From: Sphingobacteriales bacterium TSM_CSS
GTDB taxonomy: Bacteria > Bacteroidota > Bacteroidia > Chitinophagales > UBA2359
Assembly (NCBI GenBank): GCA_002212985.1
Contig: NBMY01000065.1
Coordinates: forward strand, 1-54,287
DNA length: 54,287 bases
Direction of reading: 5' to 3'
In this document: piece by piece, positions 33,265 through 41,085 of the stretch
Layout: the number at the start of each line of letters is the position of its first letter
Position numbering within the stretch: position 1 is the stretch's first letter
Notes under the pieces: model-generated
The model's database searches: none
What the model saw: the letters and a program-made list of their open reading frames with translations, nothing else
Told to the model about the DNA's origin: nothing
Made by a program: the position numbers and the translations under genes

Positions 33265-33522
33265 ATGAAAAAAATTAAAACAGCAGTAGTGCTTCTTTTT
33301 GCCGTTGCCTTATTAGGCTCGTGTAAAGACACCGGCGTAAGTTTAGACCCCGCACAACTAAAAATGAAAGCCGACTCAATTTTGCAGGCACAATCGGCCA
33401 CTATCAGAGACTCTGCCAATGCCGCCTGCCAGCAACGAATGCAAACCGAGGTGGCCGCCAAAGCCGATTCTCTTGCCAAAGTAAAACTGGAAGCACAAAA
33501 AACCGAAGAAACCAAAAAGTAA
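33265..33522 (+). CDS. Small lipoprotein, Ala/Lys/Gln-rich
   Basis: 85 aa. The lipoprotein signal ALLGSC puts the modified Cys at residue 20. The mature part is a charged, Ala-rich helix likely to form a coiled coil (QAQSATIRDSANAACQQRM, AAKADSLAKVKLEAQK). No named family. It shares the AAKADS(L/I) segment and layout with the next gene, 57 nt downstream, so the two look like tandem paralogues. Confidence 0.7.
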   Translation: MKKIKTAVVLLFAVALLGSCKDTGVSLDPAQLKMKADSILQAQSATIRDSANAACQQRMQTEVAAKADSLAKVKLEAQKTEETKK

Positions 33523-33579
33523 CTCAGCACCATTTATTTTAAACCCGCATTTTCAAACTTAAAAAACAAAACGCATCAA

Positions 33580-34059
33580 ATGAAAAAGCAAATTTTCTTA
33601 TTTATAGTAGCTGTATCGGCGCTTGCTTTTACCACCTCTTGCAACAATGCCGCCAAAATGGAAGAAATGAAAGCACAACAACAGCAGGAAATTGACAAAA
33701 TGGTAAACGACGGGCTTGCCAACTTGCGCGCCGAACTTAGCAGCGCTTGCAATGCACAGGTAGAAGGCGCTATTGCCGCTAAGGCCGACTCTATTGTGCT
33801 GGCTGCTGCCACTGCCAAAGCCGGTACCGCCAAACCCACCACCAATACTAAACCCAAGCCCAAACCGGCCCCAACACCCAAACCGGCCCCCGCCCCCACT
33901 CCCAAACCCAAAACTACCGAAGAAAAAATGCAGGACGTGCGTGGTAATGCAGCAGTTAAAACCGAAACCAAAACCATTATCAACCAAACTCCCGAACAAA
34001 CCAAGGAGCGCATGAAAAATGTAAGGGGCAACGCCACCAAAGTTGACGACAAGAAATAG
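33580..34059 (+). CDS. Lipoprotein with Pro-Lys-rich spacer and repeated tail motif
   Basis: 159 aa. The lipoprotein signal ends in FTTSC (Cys21). A helical segment rich in Gln/Glu/Ala comes next, then a roughly 30-residue Lys-Pro-Thr/Ala-Pro spacer (about 85-112), which resembles wall-spanning linkers. Two copies of a short tail motif follow: EKMQDVRGNA and ERMKNVRGNA. The function is unknown; the layout suggests an outer- or inner-membrane lipoprotein that reaches through the periplasm. It is probably a paralogue of the preceding gene. A hairpin terminator follows. Confidence 0.7.
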   Translation: MKKQIFLFIVAVSALAFTTSCNNAAKMEEMKAQQQQEIDKMVNDGLANLRAELSSACNAQVEGAIAAKADSIVLAAATAKAGTAKPTTNTKPKPKPAPTPKPAPAPTPKPKTTEEKMQDVRGNAAVKTETKTIINQTPEQTKERMKNVRGNATKVDDKK

Positions 34060-34087
34060 CCAATAACCCAGATTAGCTTATTTTCTG

Positions 34088-34138
34088 CACCCCGCCGCAT
34101 AAACCATAATATCTAAGGTATGATTGAGTGGCGGGGTG
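34088..34138 (+). terminator. Terminator after the lipoprotein pair
   Basis: A 9-bp perfect stem, caccccgcc (34088-34096) with ggcggggtg (34130-34138), followed by tagtattttt. The loop is long, at 33 nt. It lies about 29 nt past the lipoprotein stop. Confidence 0.65.
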
Positions 34139-34289
34139 TAGTATTTTTAGCCGTTACATAGAGCAGACATCTTGGCCATAAACCTGTCCCTTTCAGTTTT
34201 ATGTGAATTTTGTGTAAATTTGCATCACAATTGCAGCAGATAGCTGCAAAATTATACCTCAACCACTTTTATTTTGTTCCGGTAGTTAT

Positions 34290-35540
34290 ATGGCAACTGT
34301 ATCTTTAACTCTTTTGATAATAGCAATAGCAGGTTCTGCTCTTTTTTCGGGCATTGAGCTGGCATTTGTAACCGCCAACAAAATACAACTCGAAATTCAG
34401 AAACAAAAAGGCGGTATTACTGCCAGGGCATTATCGATTTTTTTTAGCAACCCCACCCAGTTTTTAGGCACTACCCTTATTGGCAACACCGTTATGCTGG
34501 TAATTTACGGCACACAATTCGACCGGCTTATTAACGAACCGCTTTCCCAAATCATTGGCAACTCTGAAGTACTGCAAATTTTAATTACCACACTAATTTC
34601 TACCATTGTTATTTTAATAGTGGGCGAATTTGCCCCAAAAAACCTGTTTCGCATTAACCCCAACGGCGTGCTGAATGTACTGGCCCTGCCCTTTATGGCG
34701 CTTTACCTGCTTTTGTTTCCGTTTGTACGGTTTACCGTTTGGGTTTCGGATAACCTGCTAAAGGTTTTCTTTGGCATTGATTACCACAAAGTACCCCAAC
34801 CCACCCTTAGCCGCATTGACCTGCAACATTATGTGCGCATGAGCGACCAAAACCCCGATGAAAGAAAAAAGGTAGATGCCATGCTTTTTGAACGGGCGCT
34901 GGAATTGCCAAGGGTAAAGGTGCGCGAGTGCATGGTGCCCCGACTTGAAGTAGCCGCTATTGACCAGGACGACAGCATGGAAGAAATTATTCAAACCTTT
35001 ATTGAAACCAAACACTCAAAACTCATTGTTTACAAAAACAGTATTGATGAAGTAACCGGCTACATTCATCACCAGGATATACTGAAAGCCACCCGAAAAA
35101 TTTGGCCCATTATTACCGTACCCGAAGCAATGCCGGCTACCGACCTGCTGAATGTGTTTATTAAAGAAAACAAAAGCATTGCCTGGGTAAAAGATGAGTT
35201 TGGCGGCACGGCAGGCATTGTTACCCTTGAAGATATTATGGAAGAAATTTTTGGAGAAATACAAGACGAATACGATGACGACGAGTTTGTAGAAAAATAT
35301 AACCCCGAAACTAACGAGTACGAGTTTTCGGCAAGGCTCGAAATTGATTACCTGAACGAAAAGTACCAGTTGAATTTGCCCGAAGGCGATTACGAAACTT
35401 TATCGGGCTATATTATAACCCGGCACGAAGATATACCCGATGCCGGTGAGGTAATTTATATTGATGACTATGCCTTTACCATTACCGAAGTTACCAACAC
35501 TACCGTTAAATCGGTAAAAATGAAAGTGCTGGAAGAGTAG
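34290..35540 (+). CDS. CNNM / CorC-HlyC family membrane protein with CBS pair
   Basis: 416 aa. Four hydrophobic segments of the CNNM (DUF21) domain fill residues 1 to about 150, starting GSALFSGIELAFVTANK. A CBS pair follows (roughly 200-325: VRECMVPRLEV, DEFGGTAGIVTLEDIMEEI), and then a CorC_HlyC transporter-associated domain (DYLNEKYQLNLPEGDYETLSG, split by eye). Members are linked to Mg2+ or Co2+ export. GldE of gliding Bacteroidota belongs here as well, but the usual gldD neighbour is absent, so I do not use that name. Convergent with the dynamin-like gene. Confidence 0.9.
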   Translation: MATVSLTLLIIAIAGSALFSGIELAFVTANKIQLEIQKQKGGITARALSIFFSNPTQFLGTTLIGNTVMLVIYGTQFDRLINEPLSQIIGNSEVLQILITTLISTIVILIVGEFAPKNLFRINPNGVLNVLALPFMALYLLLFPFVRFTVWVSDNLLKVFFGIDYHKVPQPTLSRIDLQHYVRMSDQNPDERKKVDAMLFERALELPRVKVRECMVPRLEVAAIDQDDSMEEIIQTFIETKHSKLIVYKNSIDEVTGYIHHQDILKATRKIWPIITVPEAMPATDLLNVFIKENKSIAWVKDEFGGTAGIVTLEDIMEEIFGEIQDEYDDDEFVEKYNPETNEYEFSARLEIDYLNEKYQLNLPEGDYETLSGYIITRHEDIPDAGEVIYIDDYAFTITEVTNTTVKSVKMKVLEE

Positions 35541-35575
35541 GCAAGCGCCCAAAGCGCTGTAGTCCAACGCCACGC

Positions 35576-37303
35576 CTATGGGTTAAGGTCAAGTTCTTTT
35601 TGTACTTTAAAAAACTTGCTTTTAATGGCGGCGTATTGCTGTTGCAGTTCGGTAAACTTGCTTTGCTGGCTGTTTACAAAAGCATCAAACTCCAAAAAAT
35701 TGTTGTCAATTTTGGTTCTTATTTCTTTAACATAGGTATCGAGTTTGTCTTTTACCTGCTCCCGAAGTTTTACCCTGCCTTTTTGAATTTCGGCCGCAAA
35801 CTCGTTGATGATTTTACTGCGCTGGGTAAGGGTTATCACACCGGCACCCAACAGCCCCGCTGCCGAAAGTATGCCGCCTGTGACATCAAACACGGCCCCA
35901 TGCGTAACTGCCATTAAAATAACGCCAATTACCGCAATGCTGCCGCCGGTGGCCAGGTTGGGCACCAATGCCGCACTTTTTTGAAACATGTCGTTGCTTA
36001 CGTACTCTTCGGTATCGGCAATAATTTCTTCAATATTGGCGTGCAGTTTTTCTAATTTATCCTGCCGTTTATTGGCAATATCGGTAAAAACCTCGTTGTT
36101 GCTTTTTATGGCAGCCTTGTTTTTGCGTATTTCGGCGTCAATAATTTCGGCCATTTGGCGCACACTGTCGGCAATGTTCAGCACACCTTCGCGCATGCGG
36201 CGCTCCAAAGCAGGTTTAAGGGCATACTCCAGTTTTTTTACCAACTCCTTAATCCACTCTTTAAGACTTTCCTTTTCATTAAAAATTGACAGAAAAGATT
36301 TCCGAAGCAGGGTAAAAATGCCCAAACCCTCTTCAAATTCGCGCTGTATATCGCCGGTAACCTTGTCATACTCTTTCATGAGCAGGTCTATAAGGTTTCC
36401 CACCTGGTTATCGGTTTTTACTTCGGCGTTGTCTAAAAGCAGGTTCACCTTGTTTCTGAACTCATTATCGGCTTCCAATTGCTGCCGGGTAGTGTTAATG
36501 CCCTCTTCCATGCTGTTCATTACATTTTTAGAGGTGCTTAGCAGACTTTGTATTTTAAGGCGCAGGTTGTTTTTGCCGGTAATGGTAGCAAGAATGTATT
36601 CTCTTACTTCGTTGAAACCGCTGTTAGGCAGTCCGTTTTGCTCTCTTTTTGCCGATACGCAAAAAACGTGCGGGTTGGTAATGCCGTATTTGTTGGCGTA
36701 TTGAATCACCCCTTTCCGGTTTACTTCCAAATCATCGGGTTCCATGAGGTCGGCTTGTTGCAGCACAAAAATTACTTTTTTGCGCCACTCGTTGCTAATA
36801 TAATCTAAGAATTGCCATGCAGAGTGCCGGTAGGGGTTTTTTGCTTCAAACACAAAAACAATTAAATCGCTTACGGGTATAAATTTTTCGGTAATTTCGG
36901 TGTGGTGGGTCACAACGGTATTGGTTCCGGGCGTATCTACAATGGCAATTTTCTGTAAAATGTCAACAGGAAGGGTTATTTTGGTAAGGTGGTCGTTAAT
37001 GTAAATGGTTTGCTCTTCTTGTCCATATACAATTTGTTGTATGGTATCGGTGCAGGGGTCGGGTGCTACGCGGCACACCTCTTTGTCGGTTTGCAGCAGG
37101 GCATTTACAAAGCTGCTTTTCCCCACCTTTACCTCGCCCACTATTACAAACAGGAAGGGTTCGTGCAGGCGTGCCCTAATATCGCTTACCGTTGCCGACA
37201 TTTTTTTGTTGTTGAGGTTAACGGTCAGCACTTGCAGGTCGTTAAAAATGTCGTCGATAATGGTTATGTAATGGTCAAAATTTTTATCAACTATATTGGC
37301 CAT
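35576..37303 (-). CDS. Bacterial dynamin-like GTPase
   Basis: 575 aa from ATG 37303. The GTPase domain is N-terminal: P-loop GEVKVGKSS (56-64), switch DTPGTNTVV, and at the G4 position LQQADL instead of T/N-K-x-D. Long helical segments follow, with a hydrophobic paddle-like stretch (GGSIAVIGVILMAVTHGAVF... then AAGLLGAGVITL) around 455-500, and a C-terminal coiled coil. This layout fits bacterial dynamins that bind and remodel membranes. It is a single gene rather than the tandem pair seen in some genomes. The open frame has eight extra codons upstream. A hairpin at 37386-37421 separates it from the DUF4834 gene. Confidence 0.85.
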   Translation of the reverse strand: MANIVDKNFDHYITIIDDIFNDLQVLTVNLNNKKMSATVSDIRARLHEPFLFVIVGEVKVGKSSFVNALLQTDKEVCRVAPDPCTDTIQQIVYGQEEQTIYINDHLTKITLPVDILQKIAIVDTPGTNTVVTHHTEITEKFIPVSDLIVFVFEAKNPYRHSAWQFLDYISNEWRKKVIFVLQQADLMEPDDLEVNRKGVIQYANKYGITNPHVFCVSAKREQNGLPNSGFNEVREYILATITGKNNLRLKIQSLLSTSKNVMNSMEEGINTTRQQLEADNEFRNKVNLLLDNAEVKTDNQVGNLIDLLMKEYDKVTGDIQREFEEGLGIFTLLRKSFLSIFNEKESLKEWIKELVKKLEYALKPALERRMREGVLNIADSVRQMAEIIDAEIRKNKAAIKSNNEVFTDIANKRQDKLEKLHANIEEIIADTEEYVSNDMFQKSAALVPNLATGGSIAVIGVILMAVTHGAVFDVTGGILSAAGLLGAGVITLTQRSKIINEFAAEIQKGRVKLREQVKDKLDTYVKEIRTKIDNNFLEFDAFVNSQQSKFTELQQQYAAIKSKFFKVQKELDLNP

Positions 37304-37385
37304 GGCAAGGTGTTTTGTGATGCCCAAATAGAGTTATCGGGCAGGTGTTAAAAGCGGGCACAAGGTGTGCGGTTCTGCAAAGATA

Positions 37386-37421
37386 ATACAAGGTTGGCTA
37401 TTATAGTGCCAAACCTTGTAT
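37386..37421 (-). terminator. Hairpin between the DUF4834 and dynamin genes
   Basis: atacaaggttggc (37386-37398) pairs with gccaaaccttgtat (37408-37421) with one bulged base. On the minus strand it is followed at once by TATCTTTG (37385-37378), a -7-like box for the dynamin gene. It may both end one transcript and mark the start of the next. Confidence 0.55.
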
Positions 37422-37595
37422 TTTAAACAAAGCAACATTGTTTGGGTTTCGCAAAGGGCAAGTGCCGCCGCTTTACAGCAAAGTCCCACAATAAAGCATC
37501 GGAGTTTTGGCGGTGGGGTTATTGAAAATGTCTGCCATTATTGAGCCATGCCGGAAACCTCATTTGGAGCTGACGCCGGCATACTGCATGAAACA

Positions 37596-37802
37596 CTATT
37601 CCACTTCTTCATACTCAATGTATTCTCCGCCCTTGTATTGCATGGTTTGCATGTTGTCTTCATCGGGCTTTTTCATACTTTGGGTGTTTTTTTGGTGTAC
37701 CCTTTTTGCGGCCAAATATACCGGCAACATAAACGAGGCAACCCACCGCACCAACCAATAAATAACTAAGCAAATAATGATTAATTTAAGCAAAAATCCC
37801 AT
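37596..37802 (-). CDS. DUF4834 small membrane protein
   Basis: 68 aa. One hydrophobic helix (about residues 3-30, LLKLIIICLVIYWLVRW) is followed by a basic, then acidic tail ending YEEVE. Size and layout match DUF4834, a small protein family of Bacteroidota with no known function. Same strand as MoxR-DUF58 and the 290-aa secreted protein, 56 nt after the latter. Confidence 0.7.
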   Translation of the reverse strand: MGFLLKLIIICLVIYWLVRWVASFMLPVYLAAKRVHQKNTQSMKKPDEDNMQTMQYKGGEYIEYEEVE

Positions 37803-37858
37803 ATCGGCAGGGGTATTGGGTTTACAAAACGGTATAATGACGCAACCTGTACCGGTTT

Positions 37859-38731
37859 TTATTGGCGGCTTAAAATGGTGGTTTGAATAAATTGCACAAT
37901 TCGGTCTGCCTCTGTACCGGCTTGCTTAGGAATGGTGAGGTAGTAATTTTGGGGATAGTTAAGATTTACGCTAAAGTTTTGAATGTACAAAAACTGTTGC
38001 GGTAAATTAGCCTCGGTGTTTTTAACCTCAATAAAAGTTTTGGCAATCAGGAAGTTGGCCAAGCGGTTTCTTTCGTCGTTGCTGGCAGCGTAATATTCCT
38101 TGGTTTCAACGTTTTCAAAAATTTCGCCTATGCTGTATTTTTCCTTTAATTCCTGCATTTTTTTTTCGGCGCTGTTATCGGTTGGTGCGGCTATACGGAG
38201 TTGTTCGGTAGCATAAGGCGAAAATTCGATAGAAATTTCAAACAGTTTGGGCAAATAAACTTTTGACAGCGCTTCCAGTTCTTTTTGTTCTGACTCGTAA
38301 GTTGTTTCCGATTTTTCGGGAACTATGGCCACCGGTTCTTTAAAGGCAATAATAAAGTTAGACAGGCGTTCGGCCAAAATCCAGTTTTTAAGTCCGTTGT
38401 TTTCCAGATAGTTTCTTAATTGGCTGTAAAGTTCGTATTTGGTAAGCGGCCCGTCTTTTACAATTATTTCGGGGGTGGCTGGGGCTGTTGGTTGGGTGGT
38501 TGTTTCGCTGCTGCCAATGCCGGTATTAGTGGTAGCCGAAGCGGGTTTATCTGCCGGTTTGGGTGCAGGGTTTGCCGGTTTAGCCGTTGGTTTGGCGGCG
38601 GGCTTGGTGGTGGGTTTGGTGGTAGTAGTTTTTTTAGTGGTTGTATTTTTGGAGGTATTTTTACTTGCCTGTGCTTGCGCACCCTGTAACAGCATACAGC
38701 AGCAAAACAAGAATACTATAATTTGTTTCAT
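37859..38731 (-). CDS. Secreted protein with Lys-Thr-Pro-rich linker, unknown function
   Basis: 290 aa. Signal peptide (FLFCCCMLLQGAQA, then QASKN). A low-complexity stretch (about 22-90) of Lys, Thr, Pro and Ala with repeated TTKPTTKP and PAAKPTAKPA units comes next. The C-terminal roughly 190 residues look folded and mixed alpha/beta, and match no family I know. The gene starts 2 nt after the DUF58 stop, so it is tightly linked to the MoxR-DUF58 pair. The linker would let a periplasmic domain stand away from the membrane or wall. Confidence 0.68.
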   Translation of the reverse strand: MKQIIVFLFCCCMLLQGAQAQASKNTSKNTTTKKTTTTKPTTKPAAKPTAKPANPAPKPADKPASATTNTGIGSSETTTQPTAPATPEIIVKDGPLTKYELYSQLRNYLENNGLKNWILAERLSNFIIAFKEPVAIVPEKSETTYESEQKELEALSKVYLPKLFEISIEFSPYATEQLRIAAPTDNSAEKKMQELKEKYSIGEIFENVETKEYYAASNDERNRLANFLIAKTFIEVKNTEANLPQQFLYIQNFSVNLNYPQNYYLTIPKQAGTEADRIVQFIQTTILSRQ

Positions 38732-38733
38732 GT

Positions 38734-39765
38734 TCAGGTTCCTCTTTTTTTAAAAAATGCAATAAGGTGTTTTACATAGTCTTCCTGAGTTGAAATACTC
38801 ATTAAATCGGCGCTGCAGCGGGCAAAGGCATTTTTGCAATATTCCATTTTTTTCATAAAGGCCACATAATATTGTTTGCGTGCATTTGCATCGGCGGTAT
38901 CTAACCAGGCTGTTTGCCCTGTTTCGGCATCTATAACCCTTACCATACCTACATTTGGCAACGCCTGTTCATGAACATCAAACACATGAACTCCCACCAC
39001 ATCGTGCTTTTGGGCGGCTAAACGCAGGGCTTTTTCGTAACCCTCGCCAATAAAATCAGACAGCAGGAAAGCGGTACACCTTCTTTTTATTACGTTGGTA
39101 AAGTATATGATTGCTTCTTCTATATCAGTTTTGGGCAACGGGGCAGCACCGTTAAAAGTTGTAACGCCCGCAGGTGCATTTTTATTTTGTGTATTTGCAG
39201 TAAAAAAACTCCGCAGGTTTTTTATGCGTTGTTGCCACCATTGTTTTTTTAGTTCTTCGGCAAACCGGAGGCGGCGTTCTTCGGCGGCTTTTGCTTTTTG
39301 CCCATAAGCATAGTCCAGCAGTTCGCGAATAATGCGCAGCACGTGTTTTTTACCTTTTTTGGGCGGAATAAACTGCTCTATTTTTTGTCCGAAAAAAATA
39401 ACCCCTACTTTATCATTGTTATTAATAGCAGAAAAGGCCAGTACCGCGCAAATTTCGGTTATCATTTCGCTTTTAAACTGGTTTACTGTGCCAAAAAATG
39501 CGCTTTGGCTTACATCTACCAGCAACATTACGGTTAGTTCCCGCTCTTCTTCAAACACTTTTATATAGGGCGTACGCAGGCGGGCAGTAACATTCCAGTC
39601 TATGGCTTTTACGTCGTCGCCAAACTGGTACTCACGCACTTCGCTAAACGACATGCCCCTTCCTTTAAAGGCGCTGTGATACTCGCCCGAAAAAATATGG
39701 TTAGACAAACCTCGGCTTTTAATTTCAATTTTTCTAACCTTTTTAAGCAGGTCTTGGGTTTCCAT
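38734..39765 (-). CDS. DUF58 (vWA-like) protein, partner of MoxR
   Basis: 343 aa. The DUF58 signature is REYQFGDDVKAIDWNVTARL, followed by a vWA-like core with VDVSQSAFFG (a MIDAS-like D-x-S-x-S) and a distal DFIGEGYEKAL. Proteins of this type work with MoxR AAA+ ATPases as metal-dependent adaptors or chaperones. It starts 29 nt after the MoxR stop and ends 2 nt before the secreted 290-aa gene. BatA/BatB, common partners in this phylum, are not present in the window. Confidence 0.88.
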   Translation of the reverse strand: METQDLLKKVRKIEIKSRGLSNHIFSGEYHSAFKGRGMSFSEVREYQFGDDVKAIDWNVTARLRTPYIKVFEEERELTVMLLVDVSQSAFFGTVNQFKSEMITEICAVLAFSAINNNDKVGVIFFGQKIEQFIPPKKGKKHVLRIIRELLDYAYGQKAKAAEERRLRFAEELKKQWWQQRIKNLRSFFTANTQNKNAPAGVTTFNGAAPLPKTDIEEAIIYFTNVIKRRCTAFLLSDFIGEGYEKALRLAAQKHDVVGVHVFDVHEQALPNVGMVRVIDAETGQTAWLDTADANARKQYYVAFMKKMEYCKNAFARCSADLMSISTQEDYVKHLIAFFKKRGT

Positions 39766-39794
39766 GGGCTGGTGTTGCTTGAATAATATGTTTT

Positions 39795-40805
39795 TTACGG
39801 CACTTCCACAGTGTTGAGTATTTCCCGAATAATGTCTTCTGCGCTTACGCCGTCTGCTTCGGCTTCGTAGGTAATGCCTATACGGTGGCGCATCACATCA
39901 TAACAAATGGCGCGCACATCTTCGGGTATTACAAAACCGCGGCGCTTAATAAAGGCATAAGCTTTTGAGGCCAGTGCAAGGTTAATGCTTGCGCGCGGAG
40001 AGCCGCCGTAGCTTATATAAGACGATAATTTATCGAGCTTATACTCTTTGGGGTTTCTGCTGGCAAATACAATATCTAGTATGTAGCGCTCAATTTTTTC
40101 GTCCATATACACTTCGCGCACCACGTTGCGGGCACGCAGCAGTATATCGGTTTGCAAAACCGGCTGCACTTTACCAAACGTATCATTTACGTTCATGCGC
40201 ATAATTTGCTGTTCGTCGGTTTTGGAGGGGTAGGTAATAATTACCTTTAGCATAAAGCGGTCAAGCTGTGCTTCGGGCAGGGGGTAAGTGCCTTCCTGTT
40301 CCAGTGGATTTTGGGTTGCCAGCACCAGAAATGGCTCTTCTAAACGGTAGGTGTGTTCACCAATGGTTATTTGGCGTTCCTGCATGGCTTGCAACAAGGC
40401 ACTTTGTACTTTACCGGGGGCGCGGTTAATTTCGTCGGCCAGTACAAAGTTGGCAAAAACAGGCCCTTTTTTAACGGTAAATTTATGGTCTTGCTGGTTA
40501 TAAATCATGGTGCCAATAAGGTCGGCCGGCAGCAGATCGGGTGTAAATTGTATGCGACTGAATTTGGCATGTACTGCCTCTGCCAGGGTTTTAATGGCCA
40601 GCGTTTTAGCCAGTCCGGGCACTCCTTCTAGCAATATATGCCCTTGCGACAACAACCCTATGAGCAGCCGTTCCAGCATTTGCTGTTGCCCGATGATGAC
40701 CTTACCCAGTTCGCGCTCCAGCAGTTCTATAAAGGTGCTTTCCTGTTTAATGCGCTCATTGAGCAGCATTAGGTCGGCTCCCGAAGAAATGGTGTTTATA
40801 TCCAT
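39795..40805 (-). CDS. MoxR family AAA+ ATPase
   Basis: 336 aa. Walker A GVPGLAKT, Walker B VLADEINRAPGKVQSALL, sensor-1 ATQNPLEQEGTYPLPEAQLDRF (two parts joined by eye), and a C-terminal lid with GGSPRASINLAL. These are all standard for MoxR. The family uses ATP to remodel or activate partner proteins, and DUF58 lies immediately downstream. A -7-like TAATTTTG is at 40846-40839, but no -33 box is at the right distance. Confidence 0.93.
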   Translation of the reverse strand: MDINTISSGADLMLLNERIKQESTFIELLERELGKVIIGQQQMLERLLIGLLSQGHILLEGVPGLAKTLAIKTLAEAVHAKFSRIQFTPDLLPADLIGTMIYNQQDHKFTVKKGPVFANFVLADEINRAPGKVQSALLQAMQERQITIGEHTYRLEEPFLVLATQNPLEQEGTYPLPEAQLDRFMLKVIITYPSKTDEQQIMRMNVNDTFGKVQPVLQTDILLRARNVVREVYMDEKIERYILDIVFASRNPKEYKLDKLSSYISYGGSPRASINLALASKAYAFIKRRGFVIPEDVRAICYDVMRHRIGITYEAEADGVSAEDIIREILNTVEVP

Positions 40806-41015
40806 GTTGCTTGTTTTTTTTATGTGCTTTTAATGGTGCAAAATTAAGCAATACGCTTATGCCATGCTATTAATAAAAGTTAATTTTTACCGGTTATTGG
40901 GGCTGGTAAAGTGCTTAAGTTGTAGTGATGCGTCAACACCGGCTGTTGAACGGGTTGGTTGGGCAGCGGCTTTGTATGAAAGCGGGTTGTATTTGCCCGC
41001 CGGGGTATAAAAAGC

Positions 41016-41045
41016 AAACCCTGCATTTAGGGTAATGCAGGGTTT
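41016..41045 (-). terminator. Terminator of the DsbD-alpha satellite gene
   Basis: A 10-bp perfect stem, aaaccctgca (41016-41025) with tgcagggttt (41036-41045), around a 10-nt loop. On the minus strand it is followed by gctttttat. It lies 40 nt past the stop at 41086. Confidence 0.8.
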
Positions 41046-41085
41046 TTCAGGGGGTTTGTTTTAGTATTGCGTAGATAGGAAATTA

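Noticed and set aside
38439-38753. Antisense frames rich in Gly/Val opposite the Lys-Thr-Pro-rich secreted protein
   Set aside because: They are the mirror of a low-complexity coding repeat, not independent genes.
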